A stretch of DNA of 64,000 nt from Acetobacter tropicalis (GCF_001580915.1 NZ_LHZQ01000216.1:1-64000); one strand, 5' to 3'. Shown: positions 25,628 to 35,412, numbered from the stretch's first letter. Translations and numbers: made by a program. The notes: generated by a model from the sequence alone, not told the origin.

Positions 25628-27010
25628 TCAATGCGCAGAGGCAAAAGGAGGAGCCGCATGGAATTGACGGCCAGCATGCTGGGCGGGAAGATGATCGCCC
25701 GCGCCAAATAGCTTGTGCCGCAAGGTTCCTGCTTGATAGGCGCGTTTATAGCGCCCTCGCCGTTGAAGTTCTGGGATAATAAGCTCTACTATATCTTCGA
25801 ATGTTTCGGGAGCGACGGCATATGCCAGGTTGAAACCATCAACGCCGGTTTCATCAATCCATTGTTCCATTTGATCGACAATCTGGGTTGGGCTGCCAAC
25901 AAACGTGATTCCCATACCGCCAATAGCGGCATGCCGTGCCAGTTCACCTACCGTCCAGATTTTACCGGGGTTCATGACCGTCAGAGAATCAATGGCGGAA
26001 TGGATGGCATCATTGCGGATATGGCGAACAGGATCTGTGGGTTTGTAAACGGAAAAATCCACTCCGGTCCAGCCGGACAGAAGAGTCAGTGCGCCCTCCT
26101 CACTAATATAGCTTTGATAATCGTGATATTTTGCGAAAGCTTCTTCTTCTGTCGGGGCCGTGACGATGGTGAGGAGAGAGAAAACCAAAGGAGTATTGGA
26201 GGGGCGGCCTGCCTGCTGTGCCGCATTACGTAAGGAGCGAACCGTCTTTGTGACAGTCTCTTGTGAAGGGCCAGCAATAAACACACATTCTGCGTGTGTT
26301 GCCGCGAATTGCTGCCCGCGAGGGGAGGCTCCTGCCTGAAAGAGTACAGGAGTGCGTTGTGGCGAGGGTTCGGCCAGATGAATGGCATCTAACGAGAAAA
26401 AAGGGCCATCATGCTGAATACGGTGGACTTTTGAGGGATCAGTAAAAATACCGCTTTGCTTGTCGCGTAAGACAGCATTATTTTCCCAACTTGTCTCCCA
26501 CAGCTTATAAACAACGTCCAGATAATCATCGGCTATGGCATAACGTTGGTCATGTTTTGTCTGGGCCGGTTTTCCCGTGCTTTTGGCAGCACTATTGAGA
26601 TAACCTGTAACAATATTCCAGCCAATACGTCCCTCGGTCAGGTGATCCAGCGTGGACATGCGCCGCGCGAACGGGAAGGGGTGTTCGTAGGAGAGAGTTG
26701 CCGTTAGTCCAAAACCGAGATGTTCAGTGACGCCAGCCATGGCGGAAATAAGCATGGCTGGATCATTCACTGGAATTTGTGCACCGTTGCGCAAGGCAGC
26801 ATCTGGGCTTTGCCCATACACATCATAAACGCCCAGCACGTCTGCCAGAAACAGGGCATCAAATAATCCGCGTTCCAATGTGCGGGCCAGATCAGTCCAG
26901 TAACGGAGTGAACGGTAGTTGGCTGACTGGTCTCGTGGGTGTCGCCATAAGCCACTGGCTTGATGGGACACGCAGTTCATATCAAAAGCATTCAGGCGTA
27001 TCTCGGCCAT
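25628..27010 (-). CDS. NtaA/DszA-family FMN-dependent monooxygenase (1)
   Basis: A 460-residue bacterial-luciferase-like monooxygenase of the NtaA/SnaA/DszA group, using FMNH2 and oxygen. Family motifs: LERGLFDALFLADVLGVYD, ARRMSTLDHLTEGRIGWNIV, HDQRYAIADDYLDVVYKLWE, TPVLFQAGASPRGQQFAATH and PELQRRGRYKRAY. Characterised relatives open sulfones (DszA) or attack nitrilotriacetate and EDTA. The sulfur setting favours a C-S bond cleaving enzyme. It is 18 bases downstream of the second TonB receptor and paralogous to the gene at 32582-34000. Confidence 0.9.
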   Translation of the reverse strand: MAEIRLNAFDMNCVSHQASGLWRHPRDQSANYRSLRYWTDLARTLERGLFDALFLADVLGVYDVYGQSPDAALRNGAQIPVNDPAMLISAMAGVTEHLGFGLTATLSYEHPFPFARRMSTLDHLTEGRIGWNIVTGYLNSAAKSTGKPAQTKHDQRYAIADDYLDVVYKLWETSWENNAVLRDKQSGIFTDPSKVHRIQHDGPFFSLDAIHLAEPSPQRTPVLFQAGASPRGQQFAATHAECVFIAGPSQETVTKTVRSLRNAAQQAGRPSNTPLVFSLLTIVTAPTEEEAFAKYHDYQSYISEEGALTLLSGWTGVDFSVYKPTDPVRHIRNDAIHSAIDSLTVMNPGKIWTVGELARHAAIGGMGITFVGSPTQIVDQMEQWIDETGVDGFNLAYAVAPETFEDIVELIIPELQRRGRYKRAYQAGTLRHKLFGAGDHLPAQHAGRQFHAAPPFASAH

Positions 27011-27028
27011 GTTTCTTCTCTTTCCCGT

Positions 27029-29275
27029 TCAGTTAAAGCCGAGAGAAATGCCGCCAAACACACCAAACCCATCACCAGGTTGCATGACGGAAAGCTGTGA
27101 CCCGCCAGCAATATATCCGGGTACGACAATGGAGGCGTAATGGGTATTGGCCAGATTATTAAAGTTCAGGAAAACAGTCCTGTGCTTGTTCGGCCAGGAA
27201 TAACCAAGGTGGGCATTAAAGATATGATAAGAGGGTGCAAAATACGTCATGTCATACGCAGCGCCGACCTTGGAGGAGACCTGCGCATCAAATCCGGCAT
27301 AAAACCCGTTGGCGAGATCCAGATTGATACCGCCCTGGTAGAAATGTTCCGGAATACCGGGGAGTCGATTTTTTCCGAAGACGGAATCATGCTTGTAATG
27401 AAAATCCTGCCATGTGTAGGCATTGCGGAGGGAAAGACGGTTTTTCCTCCATTTGTAGAGTGTGGTATCGAGAGAAAATTCCACGCCCTGATGTTCTGTA
27501 GGGGAAGCGTTGCCGTAAATGGATGTGCCCTGTGCGGCGGATTCAGGCGTCATGACAGCCAGCAATTCATTATGCACAGAGGAATGGTAATAGGTTAGGG
27601 CCCACTGGTTGCCTGCGTAATGGCCTGTGGTACCAATTTCAAACGTGGTGGCTGTCTGGTTACGGAGTTTTCCTGCTGTTGCGTTCATACCCGCTTGCGG
27701 GGATGTGCTCGGGTAATAAGAACCTGCATAGTTGTAGTTCCAATCATTAGGTGGCTGAAGGCTACGGCTGACATTTCCGTAAATTTCGACATGCTTGTCA
27801 GGCTGGTAACGGAAACCAGCGCGCGGAATGAAATTGATGGAAGACGTTTTAAAAGGATTGCTTGGGCCGGGAGAGGGAACATCCGAAGATTTCTGGATGA
27901 AGGCAAGAGCGCCTGCTGTTGTCAGCCAGAAATTATGAAACAGTTCTGTATTATTGCGAAGATGGAAATAATTTTCTGTTCCGCCATACGTTACGTGCCT
28001 TAGCGATGTGCCAATGGGGTATCCGGCGAAATTTCCCGACTGCACACGTACTCGGTTTGTCTGCCAGGCTTCCAGATCAGTATAGGTGAGAATGCCGAAG
28101 CGGGTATCGCTTTTATGGCCGCCCAGAATATCATGCCGATCATAATTGAGAACACCGGCGACGGTTTTATAACCCCATACCTGCGAAAAGCGAGCGTACT
28201 GGATATCAATAGGAGCATCTTGGTAGTTAAATCCAAGCTCAATTTTGGATTTATCGTCAATTTTAATGGTGGTCATATCCGCGTAATATTTGGTGCCGGG
28301 CTGAATACGATCAGAGCCCCATTCCTGATAAGGTTGCTGCGCTTGCTTAGGATTTTTGAGGATCTGATCTCGTGTTAAAAATCCGGCCCAGCCATTGCGG
28401 GTCTGGCGGTAACGGAAGAACAGACGAGTGGACACACGATCATTAAACTTATAACCAAAATTGGCATTCACGCCAAAGCTGGTTGCTTCTGTATTATGTT
28501 GATAGCCGCCCCGATAAGAATTGGTCAGGCTGATGTAATAGTCAAATTTTCCAAGAACCTGCCCGGAACTCAACTGTTCTTTAACGTAACCAAAGCTGCC
28601 TGCTTCTGCGCGTGCTTGATATTTTTGAGAGTTATAACCTGTCTGAGTAACATAATTGATTGCACCGCCGAGTTGCAGGCCTCCATAATCAAAGGAGTTT
28701 GCGCCGCGAAGCACTTCCGTATACTGCAAGCCCAGGCTTTCAAAAAGCTCATAAGGTGTTCCGGCTGGGGTGGTAACGGGCAGGCCGTCAAACATCATAA
28801 GCATACCAGAACGGAAATAGTTTACGCCTGTCTGGATGCCTGAACCTCGAACAGAAATACGCAGCCCATCTCCTCCACCAGAAGCCTGCGCAAAAACACC
28901 GGGCTGAAACGCCAGTGCGTCAGCGTTGGTCAGGTTACGCCCTTTTAAAACCTGTTGGGCATCAATAACTGTTGCAGCGCCAGGAATGCTGCGGAGATGA
29001 GACTCAGCAATTTGAGCATCAGAGCGGCGCCGTGTTGAAACAGAAATCTCTTCTTTGGCTGTTGCCCTAGTAGGGCTGCTCGCTTTGCCGGCATGAGTTG
29101 GCTGCGTTTGATGCCCCTGTTTCGAGGGATCAACAGGAGGAAGGCCGGCTTCAGCCGCGTGTGCTGAGGATGGAAGAATGCTCAGAAACGCATACGCCAG
29201 AACTGCGTGGTTGGGACGCAGTCGTCTATTGACATAAAGATGATTTTTAAGAGGTGAGAAAGAAAGCCTGAGCAT
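27029..29275 (-). CDS. TonB-dependent outer membrane receptor (2), embedded in the desulfurization cluster
   Basis: A 748-residue TonB-dependent receptor. A signal-like segment ends at SSAHAAE, EEISV is a likely TonB box, then come a plug domain (RISVRGSGIQTG, EVLRGANSFDYG) and a barrel ending LGFN. It shares long blocks with the receptor at 10397-12712 but lacks the histidine-rich insert. Lying between a flavin reductase and an FMN monooxygenase on the same strand, it probably imports the organosulfur compound they degrade. Outer membrane import suggests a substrate too large or too scarce for porins. ATG 29275 is chosen over an in-frame TTG at 29296. Confidence 0.9.
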   Translation of the reverse strand: MLRLSFSPLKNHLYVNRRLRPNHAVLAYAFLSILPSSAHAAEAGLPPVDPSKQGHQTQPTHAGKASSPTRATAKEEISVSTRRRSDAQIAESHLRSIPGAATVIDAQQVLKGRNLTNADALAFQPGVFAQASGGGDGLRISVRGSGIQTGVNYFRSGMLMMFDGLPVTTPAGTPYELFESLGLQYTEVLRGANSFDYGGLQLGGAINYVTQTGYNSQKYQARAEAGSFGYVKEQLSSGQVLGKFDYYISLTNSYRGGYQHNTEATSFGVNANFGYKFNDRVSTRLFFRYRQTRNGWAGFLTRDQILKNPKQAQQPYQEWGSDRIQPGTKYYADMTTIKIDDKSKIELGFNYQDAPIDIQYARFSQVWGYKTVAGVLNYDRHDILGGHKSDTRFGILTYTDLEAWQTNRVRVQSGNFAGYPIGTSLRHVTYGGTENYFHLRNNTELFHNFWLTTAGALAFIQKSSDVPSPGPSNPFKTSSINFIPRAGFRYQPDKHVEIYGNVSRSLQPPNDWNYNYAGSYYPSTSPQAGMNATAGKLRNQTATTFEIGTTGHYAGNQWALTYYHSSVHNELLAVMTPESAAQGTSIYGNASPTEHQGVEFSLDTTLYKWRKNRLSLRNAYTWQDFHYKHDSVFGKNRLPGIPEHFYQGGINLDLANGFYAGFDAQVSSKVGAAYDMTYFAPSYHIFNAHLGYSWPNKHRTVFLNFNNLANTHYASIVVPGYIAGGSQLSVMQPGDGFGVFGGISLGFN

Positions 29276-29410
29276 GGAGATACTTTCTGTCAGCAAGGGA
29301 ATATAAGATGTGCGGGGAGAAAGAAACTGGCCGCATCAACACATCTCCTGCGTAAAAATTTGCGTAAGAGCAGAAAGAAAAGAAATATGAAGCATGCTGA
29401 TTGTCCTGTT

Positions 29411-29944
29411 TTATTCTGGAATATGGGTGTGTGCATAATTGCGCCGGAACCAGATCAGGCCCGGATGTTGTGCATCTGATGATTCAACATGAAGAATATG
29501 GGCAAAAACAACTGAGTGAGAGCCTGCATCCACAACATTTGCAATGCGACAATCAAAACCGACCAGCGCATTTTCTAAAAGAGGAGCGCCTGTGGCATGT
29601 GCTGACCAGCCTGCTTGCGCGAAGCGGGTTTCCTGTGGTTTTGAACGGCTGCTGAAAATATTGGAAAGAGGATGTTGAGCATGGGTCAAAACATTAACCG
29701 CAAGAACACCATTTTTTAGAATGGGATCGTGTGCACCTGTGTTTTTGTTGACGCAAACTAACAATGTTGGAGGAGCGTCAGATACACTGCACACGGCAGA
29801 CGCGGTAAATCCATATTGTCCTGCCGTTCCATCGGTCGTCACAATCGTCACTGCACCTGGTAAGAGGGCCATGCCATCCCGGAAAGATTGAGAGGAGAGA
29901 GTGTGATGTGGCTCAAGGAGTGCAGGATCAAGAGACTGGTTCAT
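29411..29944 (-). CDS. NAD(P)H:flavin oxidoreductase (flavin reductase domain)
   Basis: A 177-residue protein of the flavin reductase-like (HpaC/RutF/DszD) family, with SFRDGMALLPGAVTIVTTDG, GFTASAVCSVSDAPPTLLVCVN and FSSRSKPQETRF. It makes free reduced FMN or FAD for two-component monooxygenases. With SsuD, two NtaA/DszA-like enzymes and two SfnB-like enzymes on the same strand it is the obvious electron supplier for the cluster. Confidence 0.9.
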   Translation of the reverse strand: MNQSLDPALLEPHHTLSSQSFRDGMALLPGAVTIVTTDGTAGQYGFTASAVCSVSDAPPTLLVCVNKNTGAHDPILKNGVLAVNVLTHAQHPLSNIFSSRSKPQETRFAQAGWSAHATGAPLLENALVGFDCRIANVVDAGSHSVVFAHILHVESSDAQHPGLIWFRRNYAHTHIPE

Positions 29945-29980
29945 CGGATTTCCCGTAGACAGAAAAAAAGAGCGATAAAA

Positions 29981-31411
29981 TCAGGAGAGAGAAGCTGCGT
30001 CTTCGAGCACGCTTCGGTCTGCCTGAGTAGAAATGGTTCTGGCCAGTTTTTCAGCGTATGCGGTTACTTCTGGCAGACCCATCAGTTCGCCAAATCGTCC
30101 GCGTGCCAAGGGGCCTGCAATAAACAGAGACGAATCCTTGTTTGGGCCGACCTGAGCATGACCATCCGTAGTTACGTGTAACCCCAGGCCGGATGAGTCC
30201 ATTTCGATATGACCATCAGCAGCAAGAGATTTTAAAACGGGTTGTGAGTTTAAAATGCTGTTATGGGCGGGGCCAGTTGTTGTAATGATGGCCTCGACTT
30301 TCAGACGTTCCACATGGCCATTACGGTGTTGCAGGGTGATGGAAAAGTGCTTTCCTTTTATTTCAACTTTTATCAGGCGCGCCGCCTGAATGCGGAGTTG
30401 ACCACTGTTAATGGCAGCATCTACAAAATTTTCTGTTGGCGGCGAAATGCGGAAGCGATGCGTATCCCAAAAGGGGCGTAAATGACGAATAAGCCGCTGC
30501 CGCTCGGTGTGGTTAAGCGCGCTCCAGATTTCAGGGGCCTGTTCGCGTACGCGATCAAGAAACGCCTGCCAGGGAATATCGGGATGCGCGGCAATTGCTG
30601 CGCGCACTTTCTGCAACAGTGTTTTGGTGAGCGACGCAGGAGGGGATAGAAAATCTCCGATGGCTGTGGTCGGGGTGCGACTATGGCTTTTTGACCGCTG
30701 CCCGCGCCGGGAGATAGCTAGAAGAGGCGCTTTGTGTTTTCGAGCTATTAAGGTGGCTACAGTATCCGCCATGCTTAGGCCTGTTCCGATAATCAATACC
30801 CTGTCTGCGGGTTTGATTGTGCGGAAGGCGTCAGGCTTCCACGGGTCAGTTACCAGAACCGGGTGTGTAGCGGCAGAAAGAGTGCGCTCGAGTGCCGCAA
30901 GTTCTGTAGGGGGGCGAGGAGAAGGATGGCTTGTAGCAATAACGACAATATCAGCCTCAAATATATCTCCGGCCTGAGTTGTCAGCCCCCATTTCCCCTT
31001 GGGTGTTTTACGGGCGGCTGTAACCACGCTGGGGATATGCCTGAGGTGTTGAGCTTCCAGAAGGGGAGCCAATCTGGCGGCTACATACTGACCAAAGACC
31101 TTACGGGCAGGATAAAGGTGGCCATCAGGTTGCCGAGCATCAGGATCGTGCTGACTTTTCCCCGTTTTTTCCAACCATTCAAGAAAATCAAGAGGGTGAG
31201 CCGTATCAATACTCATGCGGCTGGCAGGCACATTGATCCGGTGGTTGGGGTCCGTGGCGCTATAGGCAACGCCACTGCCAAGTGTTGGGCGAGGCTCAAA
31301 CACCAGAACCTTAAGCGGTGCATGCGGTTTCTGGAGCAGATGCCACGCCAGCGCTGCGCCACTGAAGCCGCCGCCGATAATGGCTATAATCTTGGTAGGC
31401 TGCGTACTCAT
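29981..31411 (-). CDS. FAD/NAD(P)-binding protein of unknown role in the sulfur operon
   Basis: A 476-residue flavoprotein with an N-terminal FAD-binding motif (IAIIGGGFSGAALAWHLLQ), an ATG-like strand (VVIATSHPSP) and a second dinucleotide motif (VLIIGTGLSMADTVATLI). The pattern fits the FAD-NAD(P)-binding family (NAD_binding_9) of poorly characterised oxidoreductases. It begins 2 bases after the SsuD stop, so it is translationally linked to a desulfonation enzyme. It could be an N- or S-oxygenase or a reductase; the sequence does not decide. I know of no assigned step in sulfonate use for this family. Confidence 0.8.
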   Translation of the reverse strand: MSTQPTKIIAIIGGGFSGAALAWHLLQKPHAPLKVLVFEPRPTLGSGVAYSATDPNHRINVPASRMSIDTAHPLDFLEWLEKTGKSQHDPDARQPDGHLYPARKVFGQYVAARLAPLLEAQHLRHIPSVVTAARKTPKGKWGLTTQAGDIFEADIVVIATSHPSPRPPTELAALERTLSAATHPVLVTDPWKPDAFRTIKPADRVLIIGTGLSMADTVATLIARKHKAPLLAISRRGQRSKSHSRTPTTAIGDFLSPPASLTKTLLQKVRAAIAAHPDIPWQAFLDRVREQAPEIWSALNHTERQRLIRHLRPFWDTHRFRISPPTENFVDAAINSGQLRIQAARLIKVEIKGKHFSITLQHRNGHVERLKVEAIITTTGPAHNSILNSQPVLKSLAADGHIEMDSSGLGLHVTTDGHAQVGPNKDSSLFIAGPLARGRFGELMGLPEVTAYAEKLARTISTQADRSVLEDAASLS

Positions 31412-31413
31412 GG

Positions 31414-32580
31414 TCAGGCTGCGTGAGAGCCGGGCCGGTGATCTCCGGCAATGGTTTCACCAAAAGGACCCATGTTGCTCAGGTTGGAAGTTGCCCTGAT
31501 GGGGTGTGCTGTTGGTAGAAGCGGAAGGACCAGTTCGCCAAACTGGTAGGCTTCTTCCAGATGGGGATAGCCGGAGAATATGAAACTATCTATACCCAGC
31601 CGACGATACTCATCAATGCGTTCGGCAACGGTAGCAGGGTCTCCTACAAGGGCAGTACCTGCTCCGCCACGCACGAGACCGACGCCCGCCCACAGATTGG
31701 GACTGATTTCAAGTTTGTCCCGCTTGCCTCCATGGAGAGCGCTCATGCGCGCTTGACCCACGGAATCCATGCGGGCGAAAACCTTCTGAGCCTTGGAGAT
31801 TGTTTCATCACTCAGATGGCTGATCAGGCGGTCTGCTTCCTGCCATGCTTCACGTTCGGTTTCCCGAACAATAACGTGAAGGCGAATGCCAAAAGATATG
31901 TCTCGGCCCTGCTTTTCTGCCAACTTACGCACTTTGGCTATTTTTTCAGCGACTAACGCTGGAGGCTCACCCCATGTCAGATATTTATCAATATGTTTGG
32001 CGGCAACGTGTGCTCCGGCTTCAGAGGAGCCACCAAAATAGAGAGGCGGCCCATTTTTCTGAAAAGAGGGGAACAGGATGTGGCCATCCTCTATTTTGAA
32101 ATGCTTACCGATATAATTGACGTGTTCTCCGCGCAGTAGTGCGCGGTAGATGTCGAGAAACTCATCTGTGATTTCATAGCGTGTTGCATGATCTGCAAAA
32201 AAACCGTCACCTGCGTTTTCAGCAGGGTCCCCACCGGTCACAATGTTGATCAGAAGACGACCTGCTGAAAAACGGTCAAGGGTGGCCGTCATTCTCGCAG
32301 CAAGGGTAGGGGAAAGCAGGCCCGGGCGCACGGCAATAAGGTAGCGCAACCGTTCCGTGATGGGGGCGAGAGCGGAAGCCACCACCCAACTATCTTCGCA
32401 ACTCCGACCGGTTGGAATCAAAACGCCGTAATAGCCGAGGGTATCAGCGGCTTTGGCGACCTGTTGCAGATAAGGGAGATCGACCGGGCGTCCTCCCTTC
32501 TGGGTGCCCAGATACCGACTATCTCCATGGGTAGGTAGAAACCATAGAACGTTGATTTTATCGGGAATAGAAAAAGACAT
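31414..32580 (-). CDS. ssuD: Alkanesulfonate monooxygenase SsuD
   Basis: A 388-residue FMNH2-dependent monooxygenase of the luciferase fold that cleaves alkanesulfonates to aldehyde and sulfite. It keeps SsuD motifs: [14 protein letters not shown] near the N-terminus, [12 protein letters not shown] with the Cys of the substrate pocket, [35 protein letters not shown] and [19 protein letters not shown]. It lies 1 base after the DszA-like gene, with a flavin reductase two genes downstream in place of SsuE. Confidence 0.93.
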   Translation of the reverse strand: MSFSIPDKINVLWFLPTHGDSRYLGTQKGGRPVDLPYLQQVAKAADTLGYYGVLIPTGRSCEDSWVVASALAPITERLRYLIAVRPGLLSPTLAARMTATLDRFSAGRLLINIVTGGDPAENAGDGFFADHATRYEITDEFLDIYRALLRGEHVNYIGKHFKIEDGHILFPSFQKNGPPLYFGGSSEAGAHVAAKHIDKYLTWGEPPALVAEKIAKVRKLAEKQGRDISFGIRLHVIVRETEREAWQEADRLISHLSDETISKAQKVFARMDSVGQARMSALHGGKRDKLEISPNLWAGVGLVRGGAGTALVGDPATVAERIDEYRRLGIDSFIFSGYPHLEEAYQFGELVLPLLPTAHPIRATSNLSNMGPFGETIAGDHRPGSHAA

Positions 32581-32581
32581 A

Positions 32582-34000
32582 TCAGGACGCCTTAGAAAAG
32601 GGCAAAGAAGAAAAGAGGGGAGCTGCAGGTGCTTTCAGATTATCCGGGTTACGGTAGCGGCTGCCAAAATGTTGCGTTGGGAGCCTGGCTCTGCCCGCTT
32701 CAAAGAGACGTTCGCGCAGGGTCTCGTCCTGCGTGTAGGCTGTACGGTAACGGCCTCTTTTTTGCAGTTCCGGCACGACGAGGGAGATGAAATCCTGTGC
32801 GGTATCAAAAGAGTGGTATTGGCGGAGGTTGATGCCATCAATACCATCTACGTCCAGCCAGTTTTCAATCTGGTTGGCTACGGTGTTCGGGGAGCCGGCA
32901 ACAAAAAAACGGCCTTCATCAAAAGAGGCAATCTGTTTGAGCGCGCTGCCAATTGTTTGCTCCGGACGAAAGCGGCGCCCCATATTCCCAAAGCTGAGCC
33001 CCTCACGGAGGAGTACATCGCCAATCCGTTCATTGACATCATAGTGGCGTAAATCAATTTCGGCCTGCGCATGAACCAGAGCGCCTTCGACGCTATAGTA
33101 GTTGCGGTAATGCTCCAGTTTTCTGGCTGCCTGCGCATCGGTTTCATCCACAATAATGCCTGCCATCACGATGAAGCGGATATCATCAGGTTGGCGGCCA
33201 TGGGCAACGGCACGTTGGCGTGTGGTGGCGATGTTATGTCGCACTTCCTCGGTTGTGCGGCCCCCAATAAATACGACTTCTGCATGACGTGCCGCAAATT
33301 CCAATCCTGCGGGTGAACCTGTTGCCTGGAAAAGAACAGGGGTTCTCTGACGGGAAGGCTCAACCAGATGAGGCCCCGCAACGCGGAAATGTTGGCCTGT
33401 ATGATGAATGGACCGGACGGAGGCCGGGTTTGTATAAACCCCGGTGGTGGCATCTTTCAGGACTGCGTCTTCATCCCAACTGCCTTCCCACAGTTTGTAG
33501 AGGACATCCATGTATTCATCGGCGATGGCATAACGGTTATCGTGCGGGATTTCATCGTCCAGACCAAAATTCTGGGCTGCACTTTTCAAATAGGAGGTGA
33601 CGACATTCCACCCCACTCGGCCCTTTGTCAGCAAATCAAGGGTTCCCATACGCCGTGCAAAGGCAAAGGGAGGTTCATAGGTGGTGGAGAATGTTACGCC
33701 AAAGCCAAGATTTTTGGTAACAGCCGCCATGGCGGGAACAAGCATGAGGGGGTCAAGATTAGGGATCTGCACCCCTCCCCGTAGGGCCGCATCATTGCTT
33801 TCACCAAATCTGTCATACGTGCCGACCACATCAGCTAGAAAAACGGCATCAAACAGCCCGCGTTCAGCCAATTTAGCTGTTTCTAGCCAGTAGTCCATTT
33901 CACTATAGCGATGGCGGTTATTGCCTGGCGCGCGCCACATGCCATGCACAATGTGGCTCACGCAAGCCATTTCAAACAGATTTACGTGCAGTTGTTTCAT
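32582..34000 (-). CDS. NtaA/DszA-family FMN-dependent monooxygenase (2)
   Basis: A 472-residue luciferase-like monooxygenase paralogous to the one at 25628-27010. Motifs: [79 protein letters not shown] and [13 protein letters not shown]. As the first gene of the minus-strand cluster it is closest to the presumed promoter region beyond 34000. A DszA-like attack on a sulfone or a related C-S compound is likely from context; the exact substrate is open. Confidence 0.9.
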   Translation of the reverse strand: MKQLHVNLFEMACVSHIVHGMWRAPGNNRHRYSEMDYWLETAKLAERGLFDAVFLADVVGTYDRFGESNDAALRGGVQIPNLDPLMLVPAMAAVTKNLGFGVTFSTTYEPPFAFARRMGTLDLLTKGRVGWNVVTSYLKSAAQNFGLDDEIPHDNRYAIADEYMDVLYKLWEGSWDEDAVLKDATTGVYTNPASVRSIHHTGQHFRVAGPHLVEPSRQRTPVLFQATGSPAGLEFAARHAEVVFIGGRTTEEVRHNIATTRQRAVAHGRQPDDIRFIVMAGIIVDETDAQAARKLEHYRNYYSVEGALVHAQAEIDLRHYDVNERIGDVLLREGLSFGNMGRRFRPEQTIGSALKQIASFDEGRFFVAGSPNTVANQIENWLDVDGIDGINLRQYHSFDTAQDFISLVVPELQKRGRYRTAYTQDETLRERLFEAGRARLPTQHFGSRYRNPDNLKAPAAPLFSSLPFSKAS

Positions 34001-34692
34001 GACTTTGGCTCACGCTGAAAGAAGTGTGTCTTATGGATGGTGGTGAGGGCAGGGCATCACGCGTGGTAGCAAAGACGGCGCTCGACGGGCGGTGTGGCAA
34101 GATGCCAAAGAAGGTAAATACAACAACGGCAGCACGGCAGAATCCCATAAACAACTATAATAAATAGTATATAATTTATATTAACAACGAATGTTAATGA
34201 GTCAAACATAAAAGCACATAAAAAATTAGTTCCACAAAAAATAATGCACAATTATGTCGGAATATGAGGCGTCGTGCGCCTTAAACCGAATAGCTCCCTC
34301 TCTTCCCGAAACAGTTATGAACTGTTGATTTTGATCGAATGGGTGAGGGGTGTGTTCGTCTGGCATGCGGAAGATGCCACATATAGGGAAAGATTTTTGA
34401 TGGCTGAAAGGAACTGATGCGCTTTTCTGCGAATTGAAGGGGCAAGGTGAAAAAGGAAATGTTCCTATCGACCGGCTCCTGCTGTCCTTTAAGAACACAG
34501 AGTTGTTAGAAGGCTGTGTGATCGTGATTTGTTAAGCAGGGAGGTAACAGCAGAGGCTACTGTTGTTTGTTGTGGGTGCTCTGGCAGCCTTCATTTCCTG
34601 TCTATGCCACCGAAAATCCCTTGGCGGATTTCTCTTGTAACCAGGTCAAATGGTTTGTCTGGAATTTTCCAGATTTGGTAATGTACTGTTGA
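34001..34692. other. Long intergenic region upstream of the sulfur cluster
   Basis: About 690 bases without a supported gene. The left end holds the presumed promoter of the 16-kb minus-strand cluster, including ACTAT-N5-ATAGT (34154-34168) in a very AT-rich stretch. A 90-codon minus-strand frame (34226-34498) has no recognisable product or ribosome site, and I do not call it. A perfect 16-base palindrome with a 7-bp stem lies at 34658-34673. Confidence 0.5.
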
Positions 34693-34725
34693 CCTGTTTG
34701 AACACCAAATGGTGCTTCAAACAGG
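34693..34725 (-). terminator. Strong hairpin just after the PiuC-like gene
   Basis: A 10-bp stem (34693-34702 with 34716-34725) plus an inner CACC/GGTG pair lies 3 bases past the stop of the dioxygenase gene. On the minus strand it is not followed by a U run, so it may act in mRNA stabilisation or as a Rho-assisted terminator, with the second hairpin at 34658-34673 behind it. Confidence 0.55.
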
Positions 34726-34728
34726 AGT

Positions 34729-35412
34729 TCAGAGTTCTGCCCATTGCCGGAGAAGATTATGATATGTGGCTGTCAAACCAAGGACGGCAGGATGATCATC
34801 TGGCAGATGTTTGCGGGTTTCTATGATCGACATGTCAAACTGATAGAGGAGTGTGCGCTGCGTGTTGTCTGGAACCATGGATTGGGACCAGAAGAAGGAA
34901 GCCCAGCGGCTGCCGCGTGTTACCTGACTTACGCTATGCAGGCTGGTGGACGGGTAGAGCACCATATCTCCTGCGGGGAGGCGGATTTTCTGGGTGCCGA
35001 AGGTATCCTGAATAATCAGTTCTCCACCATCATAGTCAGCAGGATCACTTAAAAATAACGTGGAGGAGACATCTGTGCGGATGCGGAAGCCGGTTCCGGG
35101 CAGGGGGCGGATGGCATTATCTACATGCGTGTGAAAACGCATTCCTTCATCATATCGATTAAAAAGGGGAGGAAAAACCCGTAAGGGCAAAGCCGCGCTA
35201 TTGAAAAGAGGGTTACGCCCTAATGCGCGTAAAACCAGATCTCCCAGTTCTCGGCTTTCGACGCTTTCCTGCGGAACTTGAAGGTTGAATTTTGCCTTGG
35301 CTGACTGGTCTCCTGCCGTCACCTTTCCATCAATCCATTGTGATTGCTCCAATGTGGTGAGGCAATAAGAGACTTCTTCGCGGGTGAGTAGATTGGGAAT
35401 ATGAACAAGCAT
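34729..35412 (-). CDS. piuC: Fe(II)/2-oxoglutarate-dependent dioxygenase, PiuC/YbiX type (PKHD hydroxylase)
   Basis: A 227-residue PKHD-type hydroxylase of the PiuC/YbiX family. The iron ligands are His96-x-Asp98 (HTHVDN) and His159 (LHSVSQV), with Arg166 or Arg169 as the likely 2-oxoglutarate contact. Length and N-terminus ([14 protein letters not shown]) match the family. Relatives are iron-regulated and usually sit next to a siderophore receptor gene. Here the neighbours are a Sel1-repeat protein and exbBD-tonB, with no receptor alongside. Its natural substrate is unknown. Confidence 0.9.
   Translation of the reverse strand: MLVHIPNLLTREEVSYCLTTLEQSQWIDGKVTAGDQSAKAKFNLQVPQESVESRELGDLVLRALGRNPLFNSAALPLRVFPPLFNRYDEGMRFHTHVDNAIRPLPGTGFRIRTDVSSTLFLSDPADYDGGELIIQDTFGTQKIRLPAGDMVLYPSTSLHSVSQVTRGSRWASFFWSQSMVPDNTQRTLLYQFDMSIIETRKHLPDDHPAVLGLTATYHNLLRQWAEL

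Noticed and set aside
29370-29390. Direct repeat TGCGTAA upstream of the second receptor
   Set aside because: Two short copies in AT-rich DNA without symmetry or conservation evidence.
34226-34498. 90-codon minus-strand frame in the gap before the PiuC-like gene
   Set aside because: No recognisable domain, no ribosome site and composition unlike neighbouring proteins.
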